Shown here piece after piece: positions 8,729-18,605 of a stretch of 64,000 nt of DNA. The notes beneath the pieces are model-generated. The model did no database searches and was not told where the DNA came from. It saw only the letters and a program-made list of their open reading frames with translations. The stretch's first letter is position 1, and each line of letters opens with the position of its first letter. The DNA lies in NCBI RefSeq assembly GCF_900100115.1, contig NZ_FNKL01000004.1:1-64000 (forward strand), written 5' to 3'. Source of the stretch: Chryseobacterium soldanellicola. GTDB lineage: Bacteria; Bacteroidota; Bacteroidia; Flavobacteriales; Weeksellaceae. Both the position numbers and the translations under genes were made by a program.

Positions 8729-10841
8729 ATATTTTTTTAATTACATTTCCTATTTCTATAAAATCATCATGATTGGAAACATTTCGTTTTTCAATATTAC
8801 TATTTTCGTATTCTGAGAAAGGGAAGATCAACAGATAATTTTTATTGAGTAAACTTCTGTTAAGTAATTCAGGGATCATTCTCATCCGTGGAATATAGGA
8901 ATGCATTCCTCTTTTGGCCATAAAAATGATCAACCCTTCGTCATCTTTAATGCCTGAAGCCATTTCTTCGCTGTCTTCCCAGGTGTGTATCATTATAAAT
9001 TCTGCTTCGATATTGGATTTTTTTATGATGCGCTGCAAAAGATTAGTGGTATTTTCAGGAGCATAAAAAACCATTTTTGCTCCAGAATTTTTGGCAATAT
9101 TCCATACTCTGACCAGTGAGTGAAAAAAACCTGCTTCCTTTTGCGCATTTTTAGGAATTATCACTGCGTATTTTTTTATAGTAGATAGAGGCTGGACAGC
9201 ATGATAGATGAAGATGTTTACATTATCGTTCTGTAGGTAACCATTATAAAGATTTTGTGCAAATGAAGTGGAAAACCCTTTTTCATCTTCCAAACCGATC
9301 ATTAAATCAGTGATATTGTGCTCTTTGATCACATTATTAATTCCATTGATCACATCATTGTCATACCTTTTTAAGGCCTGAAGTGTTACATCTGCCGCTG
9401 CTGCTGTATATTTTGCCTGATGTAGCAACTTTTCGGCATTTTTAACTGAGGATTCATTCTTATCTTCATTAATAACATTAAGAGCAAAAAAATCCTGAGT
9501 ATTCGAATGCGCCTTGATCAAAATTCCGAGATTAACCATTTTTTCAACAGTTTCTTCGTAGTTAATAGCCAAGAGAATATTTTCTTCTTCATGATTGTTA
9601 CCCGAAACCGTATCTTCGTTGCTGCTTTCTACAATCTTCTGTCCAGCTGACATGGTAATAAAAGACGATATCGTACATGAGACAAGGATTAATAAAATGC
9701 TTCCATTCAGTACATGTTCGTTCAGTAATCGTACAGGTTCGCCGCTCTCAGTTTCAGAGATGATAATATTGTATCCTACGATCACAGTCGCTAATGTAGC
9801 AGCTGCGGAAGCAGAACTCAGTCCGAAAATCAGTTTACCTTCATCTTTTGTAAACCGAAATGTTTTCTGAGTGATCACAGCAGAAATGTATTTCCCTCCT
9901 ATTGATGCAACGATCATGATCCCTGCGACTATCAGAGTATCGAAGCTGTTGAAAAAAACTTTAAAATCGATCAGCATTCCTACACTGATCAAGAAAAAAG
10001 GTATAAAGATAGCATTACCGACAAATTCAACACGGTTCATCAATGAAGAACTATGCGGTATTAGTCTGTTTAAAGCCAGACCAGCAAAAAATGCTCCTAT
10101 GATGGCTTCTACGCCGGCTAATTCTGCTAACAAAGCAGCCAGATATATCATAACCAATACGAATATGTATTGTGAAATTTTATCATTAACTTTTTTGAAA
10201 AACCATCTTCCTAAGATTGGAAATACCAATAGGACAATCAGTGCGAAAATAGCAAAAGACCCTGCGAGCTTAATCCAGAACGCCATATTCACCTCACCTG
10301 TCACCATGCCCACGACTACTGCAAGTACTAGAAGAGTTGCCACGTCAGTAAGCATTGTTCCACCTACGGTAATATTTACGGCTTGGTTTTTTGCGATGCC
10401 CATTTTACTGATTAACGGATACGTTATCAATGTCTGTGAAGAAAATAGACTTGCAAAAAGTACGGAAGTAAGTACGGAAAAACCTAAAAGAAAGTAGGAC
10501 CCTATAAATCCGAGGATAAAAGGAAAGATAAAAGCATAAGCTCCATAGCCTAAACTTTTCCACTTGTTTTTCTTAAAGTCTCCAAGATCTATTTCCAGAC
10601 CTGCTAGAAACATAATGTAAAGAAGTCCCGTAGTTCCTGTAACAACGATGCTGCTGTCTCTGGTCAATACATTAAACCCATTTGGGCCGATAACAGCACC
10701 GGCAATAATCAGTCCGAGCAGATGGGGAACCTTGATTTTATTCAGTAAAATCGGTGCAGCGAGAATAATGACCAGAACCAAAAAAAACTTAAGGACAGGA
10801 TCTTCAAACGGAAGATTTAGGTGTTGTAAGCTTAAAATCAT
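8721..10841 (-). CDS. KefB-like cation:proton antiporter (CPA2) with C-terminal USP-type domain
   Basis: Protein of 706 residues. About 12 membrane helices occupy residues 1-395 with the CPA2 hallmarks PHLLGLIIAGAVIGPNGF, FLAGLEIDL and AGVEAIIGAFFAGLALNRLIP. A soluble tail of about 280 residues follows, with two universal-stress-like halves (ENILLAINYEE, KKYAVIIPKN). It should exchange Na+ or K+ for H+ at the inner membrane, with the tail gating in response to nucleotides or stress. The lipoprotein gene ends 7 nt upstream, so the two are probably co-transcribed. Confidence 0.88.
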   Translation of the reverse strand: MILSLQHLNLPFEDPVLKFFLVLVIILAAPILLNKIKVPHLLGLIIAGAVIGPNGFNVLTRDSSIVVTGTTGLLYIMFLAGLEIDLGDFKKNKWKSLGYGAYAFIFPFILGFIGSYFLLGFSVLTSVLFASLFSSQTLITYPLISKMGIAKNQAVNITVGGTMLTDVATLLVLAVVVGMVTGEVNMAFWIKLAGSFAIFALIVLLVFPILGRWFFKKVNDKISQYIFVLVMIYLAALLAELAGVEAIIGAFFAGLALNRLIPHSSSLMNRVEFVGNAIFIPFFLISVGMLIDFKVFFNSFDTLIVAGIMIVASIGGKYISAVITQKTFRFTKDEGKLIFGLSSASAAATLATVIVGYNIIISETESGEPVRLLNEHVLNGSILLILVSCTISSFITMSAGQKIVESSNEDTVSGNNHEEENILLAINYEETVEKMVNLGILIKAHSNTQDFFALNVINEDKNESSVKNAEKLLHQAKYTAAAADVTLQALKRYDNDVINGINNVIKEHNITDLMIGLEDEKGFSTSFAQNLYNGYLQNDNVNIFIYHAVQPLSTIKKYAVIIPKNAQKEAGFFHSLVRVWNIAKNSGAKMVFYAPENTTNLLQRIIKKSNIEAEFIMIHTWEDSEEMASGIKDDEGLIIFMAKRGMHSYIPRMRMIPELLNRSLLNKNYLLIFPFSEYENSNIEKRNVSNHDDFIEIGNVIKKIFK

Positions 10842-10848
10842 AGGTGTT

Positions 10849-11421
10849 TTATTTTGAAGGTCTTGTCAATTCCACGTTAAACTTCGTCAGGCATTCATTA
10901 TCAATCGTGACGGTTCTGGTCCCTTTTATTCTGGTAGACGAAATTTCATTGAGAACAACATTCATTTCAACGCTCTTATCGGCTGAAGAATCTGTTTTAT
11001 ACTGCAGGTGTACCTCGCCGTTTTCATATTTGCCAGAGTATAATCTGACCAATTTATTATTATTTATAATTTTACAAACCAGCGGCGTGGAATCATTATC
11101 AAACTCCCAGTTATCAACCCGTTGATCACCTATCACATAATCAGTGCAGTTTGATTCTGTGCAGATTACTGTTCCGGTCCATGTCCCCAAGACTTCTGGC
11201 GGCCATTCCTTGATCAATTTTACAGAATCTGTTTTCCTACTTAGAATACTGTCTCTCATCCTTAACAAGGATTGATAATCGGATTCTTTTTCAGCAAATG
11301 ATTTTTCTTTATCCAGCAGCTGGAGTTCACGCTTGGCGATCTGCTGTTCTTTTGCTTTATCCGAACAATTCAGGCAAAATATAAACAAACAAAGAAGTAT
11401 AAGTGGATATTTTTTTGACAT
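10849..11421 (-). CDS. Predicted lipoprotein with coiled coil, unknown function
   Basis: The chosen start (ATG 11421) gives MSKKYPLILLCLFIFCLNC, a lipoprotein signal with the lipid Cys near residue 19. The upstream in-frame ATG at 11505 would bury it. A charged coiled coil (residues 20-60) is followed by a beta-rich part starting PPEVLGTWTGTVICTES and containing four Cys. The whole is about 191 residues. It likely sits in the periplasm or outer membrane. It is followed after 7 nt by the KefB-like gene, so it may serve the antiporter. Confidence 0.7.
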   Translation of the reverse strand: MSKKYPLILLCLFIFCLNCSDKAKEQQIAKRELQLLDKEKSFAEKESDYQSLLRMRDSILSRKTDSVKLIKEWPPEVLGTWTGTVICTESNCTDYVIGDQRVDNWEFDNDSTPLVCKIINNNKLVRLYSGKYENGEVHLQYKTDSSADKSVEMNVVLNEISSTRIKGTRTVTIDNECLTKFNVELTRPSK

Positions 11422-11624
11422 GATATCGATTTTGGTTTTAGTAATATAAGAAATATGGCTGACATTACATAATGCATTTGATTTAATTTTCAGTTCTATA
11501 ATCACTGGTTTTATTGATTTTTGAAACGCTTATAAATCTTTGTGATCACAATTTCGGGAATTGATTTTAACGTTTGCGCAGTATAATATCAATTGAATAA
11601 AGATGTGTAACTTAGTGTAATCAA

Positions 11625-12476
11625 TTATTTTAATTGGACTTTCCGGAAATTATTTGGAGATACACCCCTGACAGATTTAAAATACTTTCCAAAATGAGAA
11701 TTATCATTGAAGCCCAATTCATACGAAATCTCAATGATTGAAAGGGAGCTGTGAAGCAACAATCTTTCTGCTTCCAGGATAATTCGGTTTTTGATGACCT
11801 GCCCAGCTGTTATATCGAGGATTTCCTTTACCAACGTATTGAGATAGCTGGAATTTATATTTAATTTCTCTGCATATTTTGAAGTGGTTTTCAATTCCTT
11901 GTAATGCAGGTTTACAAGATCATTGAAATCATCTACCAATTTCTTCTTATGATCTACAGATCGGTTGATAAGGTCTTTTTTGGATGAATTTCTAATATAT
12001 TTCAGTACAAAAACTTTAAGGAGCAGGCATAGGATCTCTTTTCTGGATTGTTGGTGAGATTGATATTCGCTCCTAAGTTCCTTTAATGTCTGCTTAATAT
12101 CTGATATGTTTTCAGGTTTTAATGAAATAAAAGGTGGAACGTTATGAAGAGCAGTGTCGCTTTTGATCATTTTATTACCTGTATAAACGTGGTTGTAAAA
12201 TGATTTGGTAAATAAAATGACTTCACCCTCAATAGATTGTTGGTCTTTGAAGTAGTAGACCTGATTATAGTTGATGAAAAAAAAAGTGTGTGATTTCAAC
12301 TGGAATTCCCGGTTATCTATGATGATGGAGCCATCTGCATTTTCGAAAAGCAAGACGGCATAAAATTTATTTTTATAATGCAACCCTGACTTTAATTTAC
12401 CATTAAAAGCAGAAAAAGGCATCATCAGAAATTCATTCCTCGTTTCTGAGTATATGTCGAGCCTGCCTAATGTCAA
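11625..12476 (-). CDS. AraC family transcriptional regulator
   Basis: Protein of 283 residues. It has an N-terminal cupin-like sensing part (GSIIDNREFQLKSHTFFFIN) and a C-terminal AraC domain (residues about 180-283). Helix 1 lies near KYAEKLNINSSYLNTLVKEI, helix 2 near SIIEISYELGFNDNSHFGKYFK, and the end is VSPNNFRK. Expressed as a single gene on the minus strand; its target is not evident. The racemase operon and the lipoprotein-antiporter pair on either side are candidates. Confidence 0.88.
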   Translation of the reverse strand: MTLGRLDIYSETRNEFLMMPFSAFNGKLKSGLHYKNKFYAVLLFENADGSIIIDNREFQLKSHTFFFINYNQVYYFKDQQSIEGEVILFTKSFYNHVYTGNKMIKSDTALHNVPPFISLKPENISDIKQTLKELRSEYQSHQQSRKEILCLLLKVFVLKYIRNSSKKDLINRSVDHKKKLVDDFNDLVNLHYKELKTTSKYAEKLNINSSYLNTLVKEILDITAGQVIKNRIILEAERLLLHSSLSIIEISYELGFNDNSHFGKYFKSVRGVSPNNFRKVQLK

Positions 12477-12567
12477 AGAAAGTATGTTTGGAATCAGATT
12501 CTTCTATTTATAATCAAATATATGGATATTAATTCAATTGCGATTTTAGGGCAAGAGTAAACTACAG

Positions 12568-13683
12568 TTAATTTATATTTTCTAAAATCTTAAGTTCTGC
12601 AGGATGGATTTTGTGATCGATCAACTTGTCAACATATTCGGAATTCATCGCCCGTAAAACAGCCAGATAACTCATGCTAAAATCTACAGTATCACCAACT
12701 TTCAAATTATTTAGGTTATCCGAGAGATCGAGGATCATCATATCCGAACTTGCACCTATGATCTTGACATCCTGCGTCATTGGTTCAATGTGTTTGTGGT
12801 CAATATCCAGCACACCCACGTCAACAATAGCTCTCACAGATGTTTTTCCTTTTTTTGCTATATCGTGTTGCGGTGTTTCGCCGGTAAGATTAGTTCCCGC
12901 GTCACCTGCAGGTATCATTGGCTTTTCTGCAATTTCAATGATCTCGGCGGTGAGTTTGAAAACATCCTGGTACATCCCGCTGATGATAGAATCGTTATAG
13001 ACATCCGTTCCAAAAAATAAAGACTCTCCAATTCTGAAATGATTGATTCCGGAATGGATCTTATTCTGAAATATCAAAGGGATGGTGACCGATGATCCTG
13101 CGGAGATGAAAGGTATTCTTGCTTGATGTGATTCTTCGATGATCTCTTTAAAACTATGGAGCTTCATCAACTTTTTCTCATCCGGTAAAATACCATTCAG
13201 GCAATTAAGATTGGTTCCGATCCCGACAACATCGATGTTTGGAAATTTTTTCACTTTACCGAAAAAACGGGAGAGATCCCTGACCATAATGCCTTCCCGC
13301 AATTCACCCATCTCTACCATGATAACAATCTTGTGTATCTTGTTTTGCAACACGGCTTCTTTCGAAAGTGCTTTGATGGTTTCAATTTCACTGTTGAAAC
13401 TGACATCGGCATATTTTACAATGCTTTTTGCCAATCGTTTAGCTGGCGGTTTTATATAGACAGTTTGTGTTTCGGGTGATATTTTTTTGATGTGCTTCAG
13501 ATTGGTCAGTCTGGAGTCACAGATCTCCTTATCAGAAAATTCGAGCAGACATTCCAGAAATTTCTCGTTTCCACACAATAGCTTGGCCACTACCGCCCAT
13601 TCGATGTGGTGTTCTGCAAAAAGCTGATCAAGATAATGGTAATTATATTTTAGTTTATTTGAATTGAGAGTGATGTATGACAT
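12568..13683 (-). CDS. Alanine/ornithine racemase family PLP enzyme
   Basis: Protein of 371 residues with an N-terminal alanine-racemase TIM barrel. The likely PLP lysine is in WAVVAKLLCGN (residue 34), and SAGSSVTIP lies in the phosphate-binding region. Length and sequence style fit the ornithine racemase (Orr)/YhfX group rather than the cell-wall Alr. It would interconvert L- and D-forms of an amino acid in the cytoplasm. It starts 1 nt after the GNAT gene stop, in a USP-GNAT-racemase operon. Which amino acid is used cannot be told from the sequence. Confidence 0.75.
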   Translation of the reverse strand: MSYITLNSNKLKYNYHYLDQLFAEHHIEWAVVAKLLCGNEKFLECLLEFSDKEICDSRLTNLKHIKKISPETQTVYIKPPAKRLAKSIVKYADVSFNSEIETIKALSKEAVLQNKIHKIVIMVEMGELREGIMVRDLSRFFGKVKKFPNIDVVGIGTNLNCLNGILPDEKKLMKLHSFKEIIEESHQARIPFISAGSSVTIPLIFQNKIHSGINHFRIGESLFFGTDVYNDSIISGMYQDVFKLTAEIIEIAEKPMIPAGDAGTNLTGETPQHDIAKKGKTSVRAIVDVGVLDIDHKHIEPMTQDVKIIGASSDMMILDLSDNLNNLKVGDTVDFSMSYLAVLRAMNSEYVDKLIDHKIHPAELKILENIN

Positions 13684-13684
13684 T

Positions 13685-14131
13685 TTATTTTTTTAATCGC
13701 ATTTCAAGATATTTGGTGGTAAAACCTAATTTTTTGTAAAGCTGCATGGCGGGATTTTCCGGTTCGCAATGTAGGGCAATGTCTCCCTCGCAAGAGTCAA
13801 TGGCGTTTTGCATTAGAAGTTTGCCGATTCCCTGTCCGCGCAATTTCTTATCGGTTGCGATGTAAACAAGTATGTTTTCAGGGATATAACCGCCCATTCC
13901 GGTTTTGTTCAAGACTACTGCTCCCACAAGACTTTGATTGTTTTGGTCTGTTGCCGTAACAATGGTTCCGCCCGTTTTGTTTTGATAGCCTAAGGAATAG
14001 TTGACTGCGGCAGCAATGTCGCCTTGTGGATCGCCATATTGTTCCAGATGTTCAAAGAGAAATTTTACAATCTCTTCCTTCTGATTTTCTTCTATTTTAT
14101 TTTTTTCTGAATATTTTTGTATTGTGATCAT
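13685..14131 (-). CDS. GNAT family N-acetyltransferase
   Basis: Protein of 148 residues from ATG 14131, which lies 10 nt after the USP stop. The upstream in-frame ATG at 14185 would overlap the USP gene. The acetyl-CoA binding motif A is clear (LRGQGIGKLLMQNA, about residues 98-111). Motif B follows (HCEPENPAMQLYKKLGF). It transfers acetyl from acetyl-CoA to an unknown amine. The operon with an amino acid racemase suggests that a D-amino acid or polyamine-like substrate is possible, as inference. Confidence 0.85.
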   Translation of the reverse strand: MITIQKYSEKNKIEENQKEEIVKFLFEHLEQYGDPQGDIAAAVNYSLGYQNKTGGTIVTATDQNNQSLVGAVVLNKTGMGGYIPENILVYIATDKKLRGQGIGKLLMQNAIDSCEGDIALHCEPENPAMQLYKKLGFTTKYLEMRLKK

Positions 14132-14141
14132 AGAATTGATT

Positions 14142-15050
14142 TTATCCCGGATGCGGAAGCGTGATATCATAACCGACATTGGCATTTGACGGGCTTTGCT
14201 TCTTTTGATATTTATTCTTTAGAAAAAATAAAGGAATATCCGTATTGTTGATTATTTGTTTGAGGAAGTTTTCCAGGAAAAATGATTTCCAGCTGTTTTC
14301 ATCCTGGTAATTGAGAATGATAATGTCTGCTTCATCATCCTTGGAATGTTCTGAGATCTGTATTGCCTTTTCGCCGGTCATAACAAACTGAGATCTATAT
14401 TCCTGCGAACTTTCTTCAAGTGTCCTTTTGACTTCCAGATAGGCACTTTTAATTTTACTGACATCTTCCTGATCGCTTATCCCTAGAAGATTAATGACAC
14501 CTTTATTCTTTTCGGCAATAGTTACAGAAAGATCTATCTTATCTGAAAAATCGTCCAGTACCCTTACCGGAACAAGTATTTTTTCAAATGTATATTTTCT
14601 GCAATTTTCCGGAACTAAAAGCACGGAAGTGTTTGAACCCGTCAGGATCTCGTAAGATAATGAACCAACAATGACCTGAACAAAGTTTTGTTTTCCGGAT
14701 GTAGCACAGACTACCAGGTCTACATCCTGATCTTCGATGACTTCGTTAATGCCATGTATCAGACTATCATTTTTAAGCATGGTTTCAATGATTAATGTTG
14801 GATACTGAGCCTTTACAGACACTTCGATTTGGCGCAACGCATTTTCGGCTCTTTGCACATTGTCTTTTACAATATCGGCACCCAATAATTGTTTTCCGGT
14901 CTTGTCGATCACAAAGAAATTATCAATATTGTGCAGTACAATCAGACGTGAGTGATGCCTTACTGCAATATTTAGTGCCATCAACAATGCATTCTGCGAT
15001 TTTTCTGTGAAATCGGTGGTTAAAAGGATTGTATTGATTGAATTATGCAT
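14142..15050 (-). CDS. Universal stress protein, tandem USP domains
   Basis: Protein of 302 residues with two UspA folds. Domain 1 (residues 4-145) starts NTILLTTDFTEKSQNAL and carries the loop GSLSYEILTGSNTSVLLVP. Domain 2 (about 147-290) starts KILVPVRVLDDFSDK and lacks a clear ATP-binding G-2x-G-9x-G(S/T). It is the first gene of the USP-GNAT-racemase operon. Tandem USPs usually bind ATP or act in stress survival; the exact role is unknown. Confidence 0.88.
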   Translation of the reverse strand: MHNSINTILLTTDFTEKSQNALLMALNIAVRHHSRLIVLHNIDNFFVIDKTGKQLLGADIVKDNVQRAENALRQIEVSVKAQYPTLIIETMLKNDSLIHGINEVIEDQDVDLVVCATSGKQNFVQVIVGSLSYEILTGSNTSVLLVPENCRKYTFEKILVPVRVLDDFSDKIDLSVTIAEKNKGVINLLGISDQEDVSKIKSAYLEVKRTLEESSQEYRSQFVMTGEKAIQISEHSKDDEADIIILNYQDENSWKSFFLENFLKQIINNTDIPLFFLKNKYQKKQSPSNANVGYDITLPHPG

Positions 15051-15323
15051 TTGAAATGGTATTTACATCAGTATATTATTTGCAAATTTCGCTAATGCTT
15101 ATGATAATGTATGTTAGAAAATGCTGTGAAAGTGGTATAATTTATAGAAAAGCTTGTAGAATGAATGAAACTGAAAACTGTATATTTGATAACTACTTTG
15201 TTGTTTCTGCTAGTGAGATGCGTTCTGAAAAAAGATAATTTGAGAGCGGTTACTTTCACAAAGTTTGCGGGTTTAATATTAGCGTAAACGTTTTAAGGGA
15301 TATAATGAAAGTAAATAGTTCTA

Positions 15324-15878
15324 TTGATCTATTTTTTAAATCTTATTAATTATGATAGAGAATGTCTTTTTAGCAGTTGGGAAAGCCTGGTAAGAACTTT
15401 TATTGTAGGCTTGTTAGTTTTCTTTGCACTGATACTGATGCTCAGGATATCTGGTAAAAGAACATTATCTCAAATGAAAGAGTTTGATTTTATTGTTACC
15501 GTTGCTTTAGGTTCAACGTTGGCCACAGTAGTGCTGAGTAAAGATGTTTCGCTGGCAGACGGTACTTTAGCACTGGCGATGCTGATCTCTCTACAATATC
15601 TTCTTGCTTACCTATCCCTTCGGTCAACCAAAGTTTCGAGGCTGATCAGTTCAGATCCAACGCTCTTATTCTACAGAGGAGAATTTCTGTGGGATGCTTT
15701 GAAAAAAGAACGTGTGACGGAAGGAGAAGTACGCTCTGTATTGCGAAAAAATGACATCAGCTCATTGCAGGAAGTTGAAGCCGTCGTAATGGAATCAAAC
15801 GGCCAGCTGACTGTAGTAAAAACCGGTTCTCTGTCAGATGTAGATTCTCCATTATACAATGTGACAAGAATTGATTAA
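15324..15878 (+). CDS. DUF421 (YetF-like) membrane protein, N-terminus frameshifted
   Basis: The frame from TTG 15324 gives 184 residues with the DUF421 core LRISGKRTLSQMKEFDFIVTVALGS, two or three membrane helices and a cytosolic YetF-type domain (LLFYRGEFLWDALKKERVTEGEV). The expected start is ATG 15352, reading MIENVF then FSSWESLVRT. Reaching the main frame needs one extra T in the five-T run at 15367-15371. Either the gene has a 1-nt deletion, or the base is a sequencing error, or TTG 15324 is really used. Function of the family is unknown (possibly cell envelope). Followed by the DUF2254 gene after 78 nt. Confidence 0.75.
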   Translation: MIYFLNLINYDRECLFSSWESLVRTFIVGLLVFFALILMLRISGKRTLSQMKEFDFIVTVALGSTLATVVLSKDVSLADGTLALAMLISLQYLLAYLSLRSTKVSRLISSDPTLLFYRGEFLWDALKKERVTEGEVRSVLRKNDISSLQEVEAVVMESNGQLTVVKTGSLSDVDSPLYNVTRID

Positions 15879-15956
15879 TTTTCATTTTTTGTCAACAAAT
15901 AATTTCTGCCATACTAAGGTAGAGTGTTATTAATCAATTGTCATCCAAGTTATATT

Positions 15957-17189
15957 ATGAATAAAAAAGCATTGAAAAATCTGAGAATTTTATATAAAAA
16001 TATTACCACAAGCATTGCGTTTATTCCGGGAACGGTAGCAATTGGCTTTTTACTGCTTTCATTTTTGATGGTGCAGTTTGATTTCTCTGAAACGGGAAAA
16101 GCAATCAAGAGTAATGCACATTGGCTGACCTTAAAAGATGCCAGCACCGCAAGAACTATTATTTCAACGATTACCGGGGGAGTCATATCGCTCACGGTCT
16201 TCAGCTTCAGTATGGTCATGATCCTTCTAAATCAGGCAGCTTCCCAAATGAGCAATCGTATTCTTGACAAACTTATAGGAAATCCTTTTCAGCAGACCAT
16301 ACTAGGTTTTTACATAGGGACAATCGTTTATGCGCTTTTTTTACTAAGTACGATTAGGGATATTAATTCAGGTATTTATGTGCCTGCAATCAGTACCTAC
16401 TTTTTAATCGCACTAACTGTAGTCGATATTTTTTTATTTATATATTTCCTTCATTACGTCACACAATCAGTAAAATATGACACCATTATTCACCAGATCT
16501 ATGATGCAACAAAACAATCATTAGAAGAGATTTGTACCAGAGAAGATTCTGACTACAGTCCAGAATTGTTTACAGAAAAACAGGTGTCGGTCAATTCTTA
16601 CAAATCAGGTATATTTCAGGGATTTTTGCGCGATGGTCTACTGAGTATATGTGAGAGAGAGGATTTGGTAATATCTTTTAATTACCCGGTAGGGACGTTT
16701 ATTTTAAAAGATTTACCATTCTTGGTCGTCAACAGGGAAATGTCTGCTGAAGTGCAAAGTGAGCTTAATAGCCTGATAGATATCCACCGAGGTCAGAATA
16801 TCGATTCTTCCTACCATTATGGTTTTAGACAATTGATGGAAGTAGCTGTGAGGGCATTGAGTCCGGGAATCAATGATCCGGGAACTGCTGTTTTGAGTCT
16901 TCAGTCGTTAAGTCACCTCTTAGCCTTCCGCTTAAAAAACATGCCGTCAAATCAAATTAAGGACGATAATGGAGTCATAAGAGTGCGTACGAAAGAACGT
17001 TCATTTAGTGATCTTCTTAATGATTATGTCTATCCCATCTGGGACTATGGCAAAGGAGATCGTCTTTTGGTGAACGAGATGTATCACATACTTGTGCAGT
17101 TGCATACGTTGCAAAATATAAAAGAAGTAAGTGAACTGCTGACCGTTGTGGAAGCTGTAAAACTTAAAATGGATTTAAGCGCAAGCTAA
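15957..17189 (+). CDS. DUF2254 membrane protein
   Basis: Protein of 410 residues from ATG 15957; the upstream in-frame TTG at 15924 is not needed. About four hydrophobic helices lie in the first 165 residues (FIPGTVAIGFLLLSFLMVQF; GGVISLTVFSFSMVMILLNQ). A large soluble domain follows with the conserved ALSPGINDPGTA motif near residue 310, which marks DUF2254. Role unknown. It sits between DUF421 and a Na+/H+ antiporter, all on the plus strand with gaps of 71-78 nt. Confidence 0.85.
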   Translation: MNKKALKNLRILYKNITTSIAFIPGTVAIGFLLLSFLMVQFDFSETGKAIKSNAHWLTLKDASTARTIISTITGGVISLTVFSFSMVMILLNQAASQMSNRILDKLIGNPFQQTILGFYIGTIVYALFLLSTIRDINSGIYVPAISTYFLIALTVVDIFLFIYFLHYVTQSVKYDTIIHQIYDATKQSLEEICTREDSDYSPELFTEKQVSVNSYKSGIFQGFLRDGLLSICEREDLVISFNYPVGTFILKDLPFLVVNREMSAEVQSELNSLIDIHRGQNIDSSYHYGFRQLMEVAVRALSPGINDPGTAVLSLQSLSHLLAFRLKNMPSNQIKDDNGVIRVRTKERSFSDLLNDYVYPIWDYGKGDRLLVNEMYHILVQLHTLQNIKEVSELLTVVEAVKLKMDLSAS

Positions 17190-17260
17190 GTGCTGCTTTT
17201 ATTGCACTGTCATATGATAAATAATGCTGAAACAAAGATTAATTTAAAAACAATAAAATT

Positions 17261-18490
17261 ATGGGAATGCTGGAACTGATCTCTCTAATTATCGTATTGT
17301 CGGCCGCATTAGCCTACTTCAATATCCGATTTCTAAAACTGCCTTCCACCATCGGGCTGATGATTTTGGCATTGGTTCTATCTTTATTTATCCTGATGCT
17401 TGGTGCAATTTCTCCTTTGGGAGGGTTTATGCAAAATTTGGTACTTCAGATAGATTTCTCAGGTTTCCTACTGGACTTTATGTTGGGCTTTCTGCTTTTC
17501 GCTGGTGCTTTACATACAGATGTGAAAAAACTTCGCCGGGCAAAATGGGCAATCATCATTTATGCAACGTTCGGTATTCTGATCTCAACTGTATTGGTTG
17601 CCGTCGCTGTTTACTTTTTGCTTCCGGTTTTTTACCAACAGATAGATTTCATTTATTGCTTACTTTTCGGTGCACTTATCTCACCTACAGATCCGATAGC
17701 TGTACTGTCTATTTTGAAAAAAGCAGGTATTTCGGAGTCAATTGAAACAAAGATTACAGGTGAGTCATTGTTTAACGATGGGATAGGTGTCGTGGTATTT
17801 CTGTCACTTTTCAGTATTGCGAGTCAAGGTTTTGATGAGGTTAGCACTTCTCATATTGTGATCCTTCTCGCAGAAGAGATTGTAGGCGGGATTTCATTGG
17901 GGCTTCTGTTGGGATATGTTGGTTTTGTAATGTTAAAGAAAATAGACCACTATCAGACCGAAGTATTGATCACCTTGGCCATGGTCATGGGTGGGATTTC
18001 AGTTGCACCGGTTTTTCATTTTTCCGGTCCACTTGCCATGGTCGTGGCAGGATTATTCATAGGGAATAAGGGTGCGCTCGAAGCTATGTCAGAAGAAACA
18101 AGTGACTATATTCATAAATTCTGGGAAATGGTAGATGAGATTTTTAATGCTATTCTGTTTGTACTGATCGGCTTGGAACTATTGGTGATTCCGTTTGAAT
18201 TATCTTTTTTGTATGTTGGGCTGTTGGCTATAATCATTGTCATCCTTAGCCGTTTCATTTCTCTGGCCGCACCTTCATATATTTTCAAGCTGAATTACGA
18301 GTTTCCCAAGAAAACCTTCTTAATAATGACTTGGGGTGGTCTTCGCGGTGGCATTTCAATAGCATTGGCGTTGTCTCTGGCGTCAAATATGGAGCGGAAT
18401 CTGATCGTTTCTGTTACCTATATCGTTGTTCTGTTTTCTATAATTGTTCAAGGACTCACCTTGGGTAAATTAGTCAAAAGGCTGAAATAG
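17261..18490 (+). CDS. NhaP-type Na+/H+ antiporter (CPA1)
   Basis: Protein of 409 residues, almost entirely membrane helices. CPA1 hallmarks are FAGALHTDVKKLR, GALISPTDPIAVLSIL (the TDP ion-binding motif) and GESLFNDGIGVVVF (the ND motif). The conserved TWGGLRGGISIALALSL lies near the end. It exchanges cytoplasmic Na+ (or K+) for H+. It has no C-terminal cytosolic domain, as is usual for the short bacterial form. Decayed pieces of a different antiporter follow at 18839-19112. Confidence 0.9.
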   Translation: MGMLELISLIIVLSAALAYFNIRFLKLPSTIGLMILALVLSLFILMLGAISPLGGFMQNLVLQIDFSGFLLDFMLGFLLFAGALHTDVKKLRRAKWAIIIYATFGILISTVLVAVAVYFLLPVFYQQIDFIYCLLFGALISPTDPIAVLSILKKAGISESIETKITGESLFNDGIGVVVFLSLFSIASQGFDEVSTSHIVILLAEEIVGGISLGLLLGYVGFVMLKKIDHYQTEVLITLAMVMGGISVAPVFHFSGPLAMVVAGLFIGNKGALEAMSEETSDYIHKFWEMVDEIFNAILFVLIGLELLVIPFELSFLYVGLLAIIIVILSRFISLAAPSYIFKLNYEFPKKTFLIMTWGGLRGGISIALALSLASNMERNLIVSVTYIVVLFSIIVQGLTLGKLVKRLK

Positions 18491-18602
18491 GAGGGTTTGA
18501 TAAGGATATTTCTTTGTCGCGAGCATTGGCAAAGTTAAGAAGAGCACCATACGAAATATAGATCAGGTAAGCGCCGCAAAACAATTTTATTAGCCCTGAC
18601 AT
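18474..18602 (-). pseudogene. Possible LysE/RhtB exporter remnant
   Basis: A 42-codon frame reads MSGLIKLFCGAYLIYISYG then ALLNFANARDKEI. This looks like the last helix of a LysE-family amino acid exporter. It overlaps the 3' end of the NhaP gene by 17 nt. No upstream LysE sequence is visible. Weak call based on one helix. Confidence 0.3.
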
Positions 18603-18605
18603 TGA

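Noticed and set aside
9871..10497. 208-codon plus-strand frame
   Set aside because: It lies antisense to the membrane domain of the KefB-like antiporter and is a shadow frame.
15038..15238. 66-codon frame upstream of DUF421
   Set aside because: Composition looks random and it overlaps the divergent USP promoter region.
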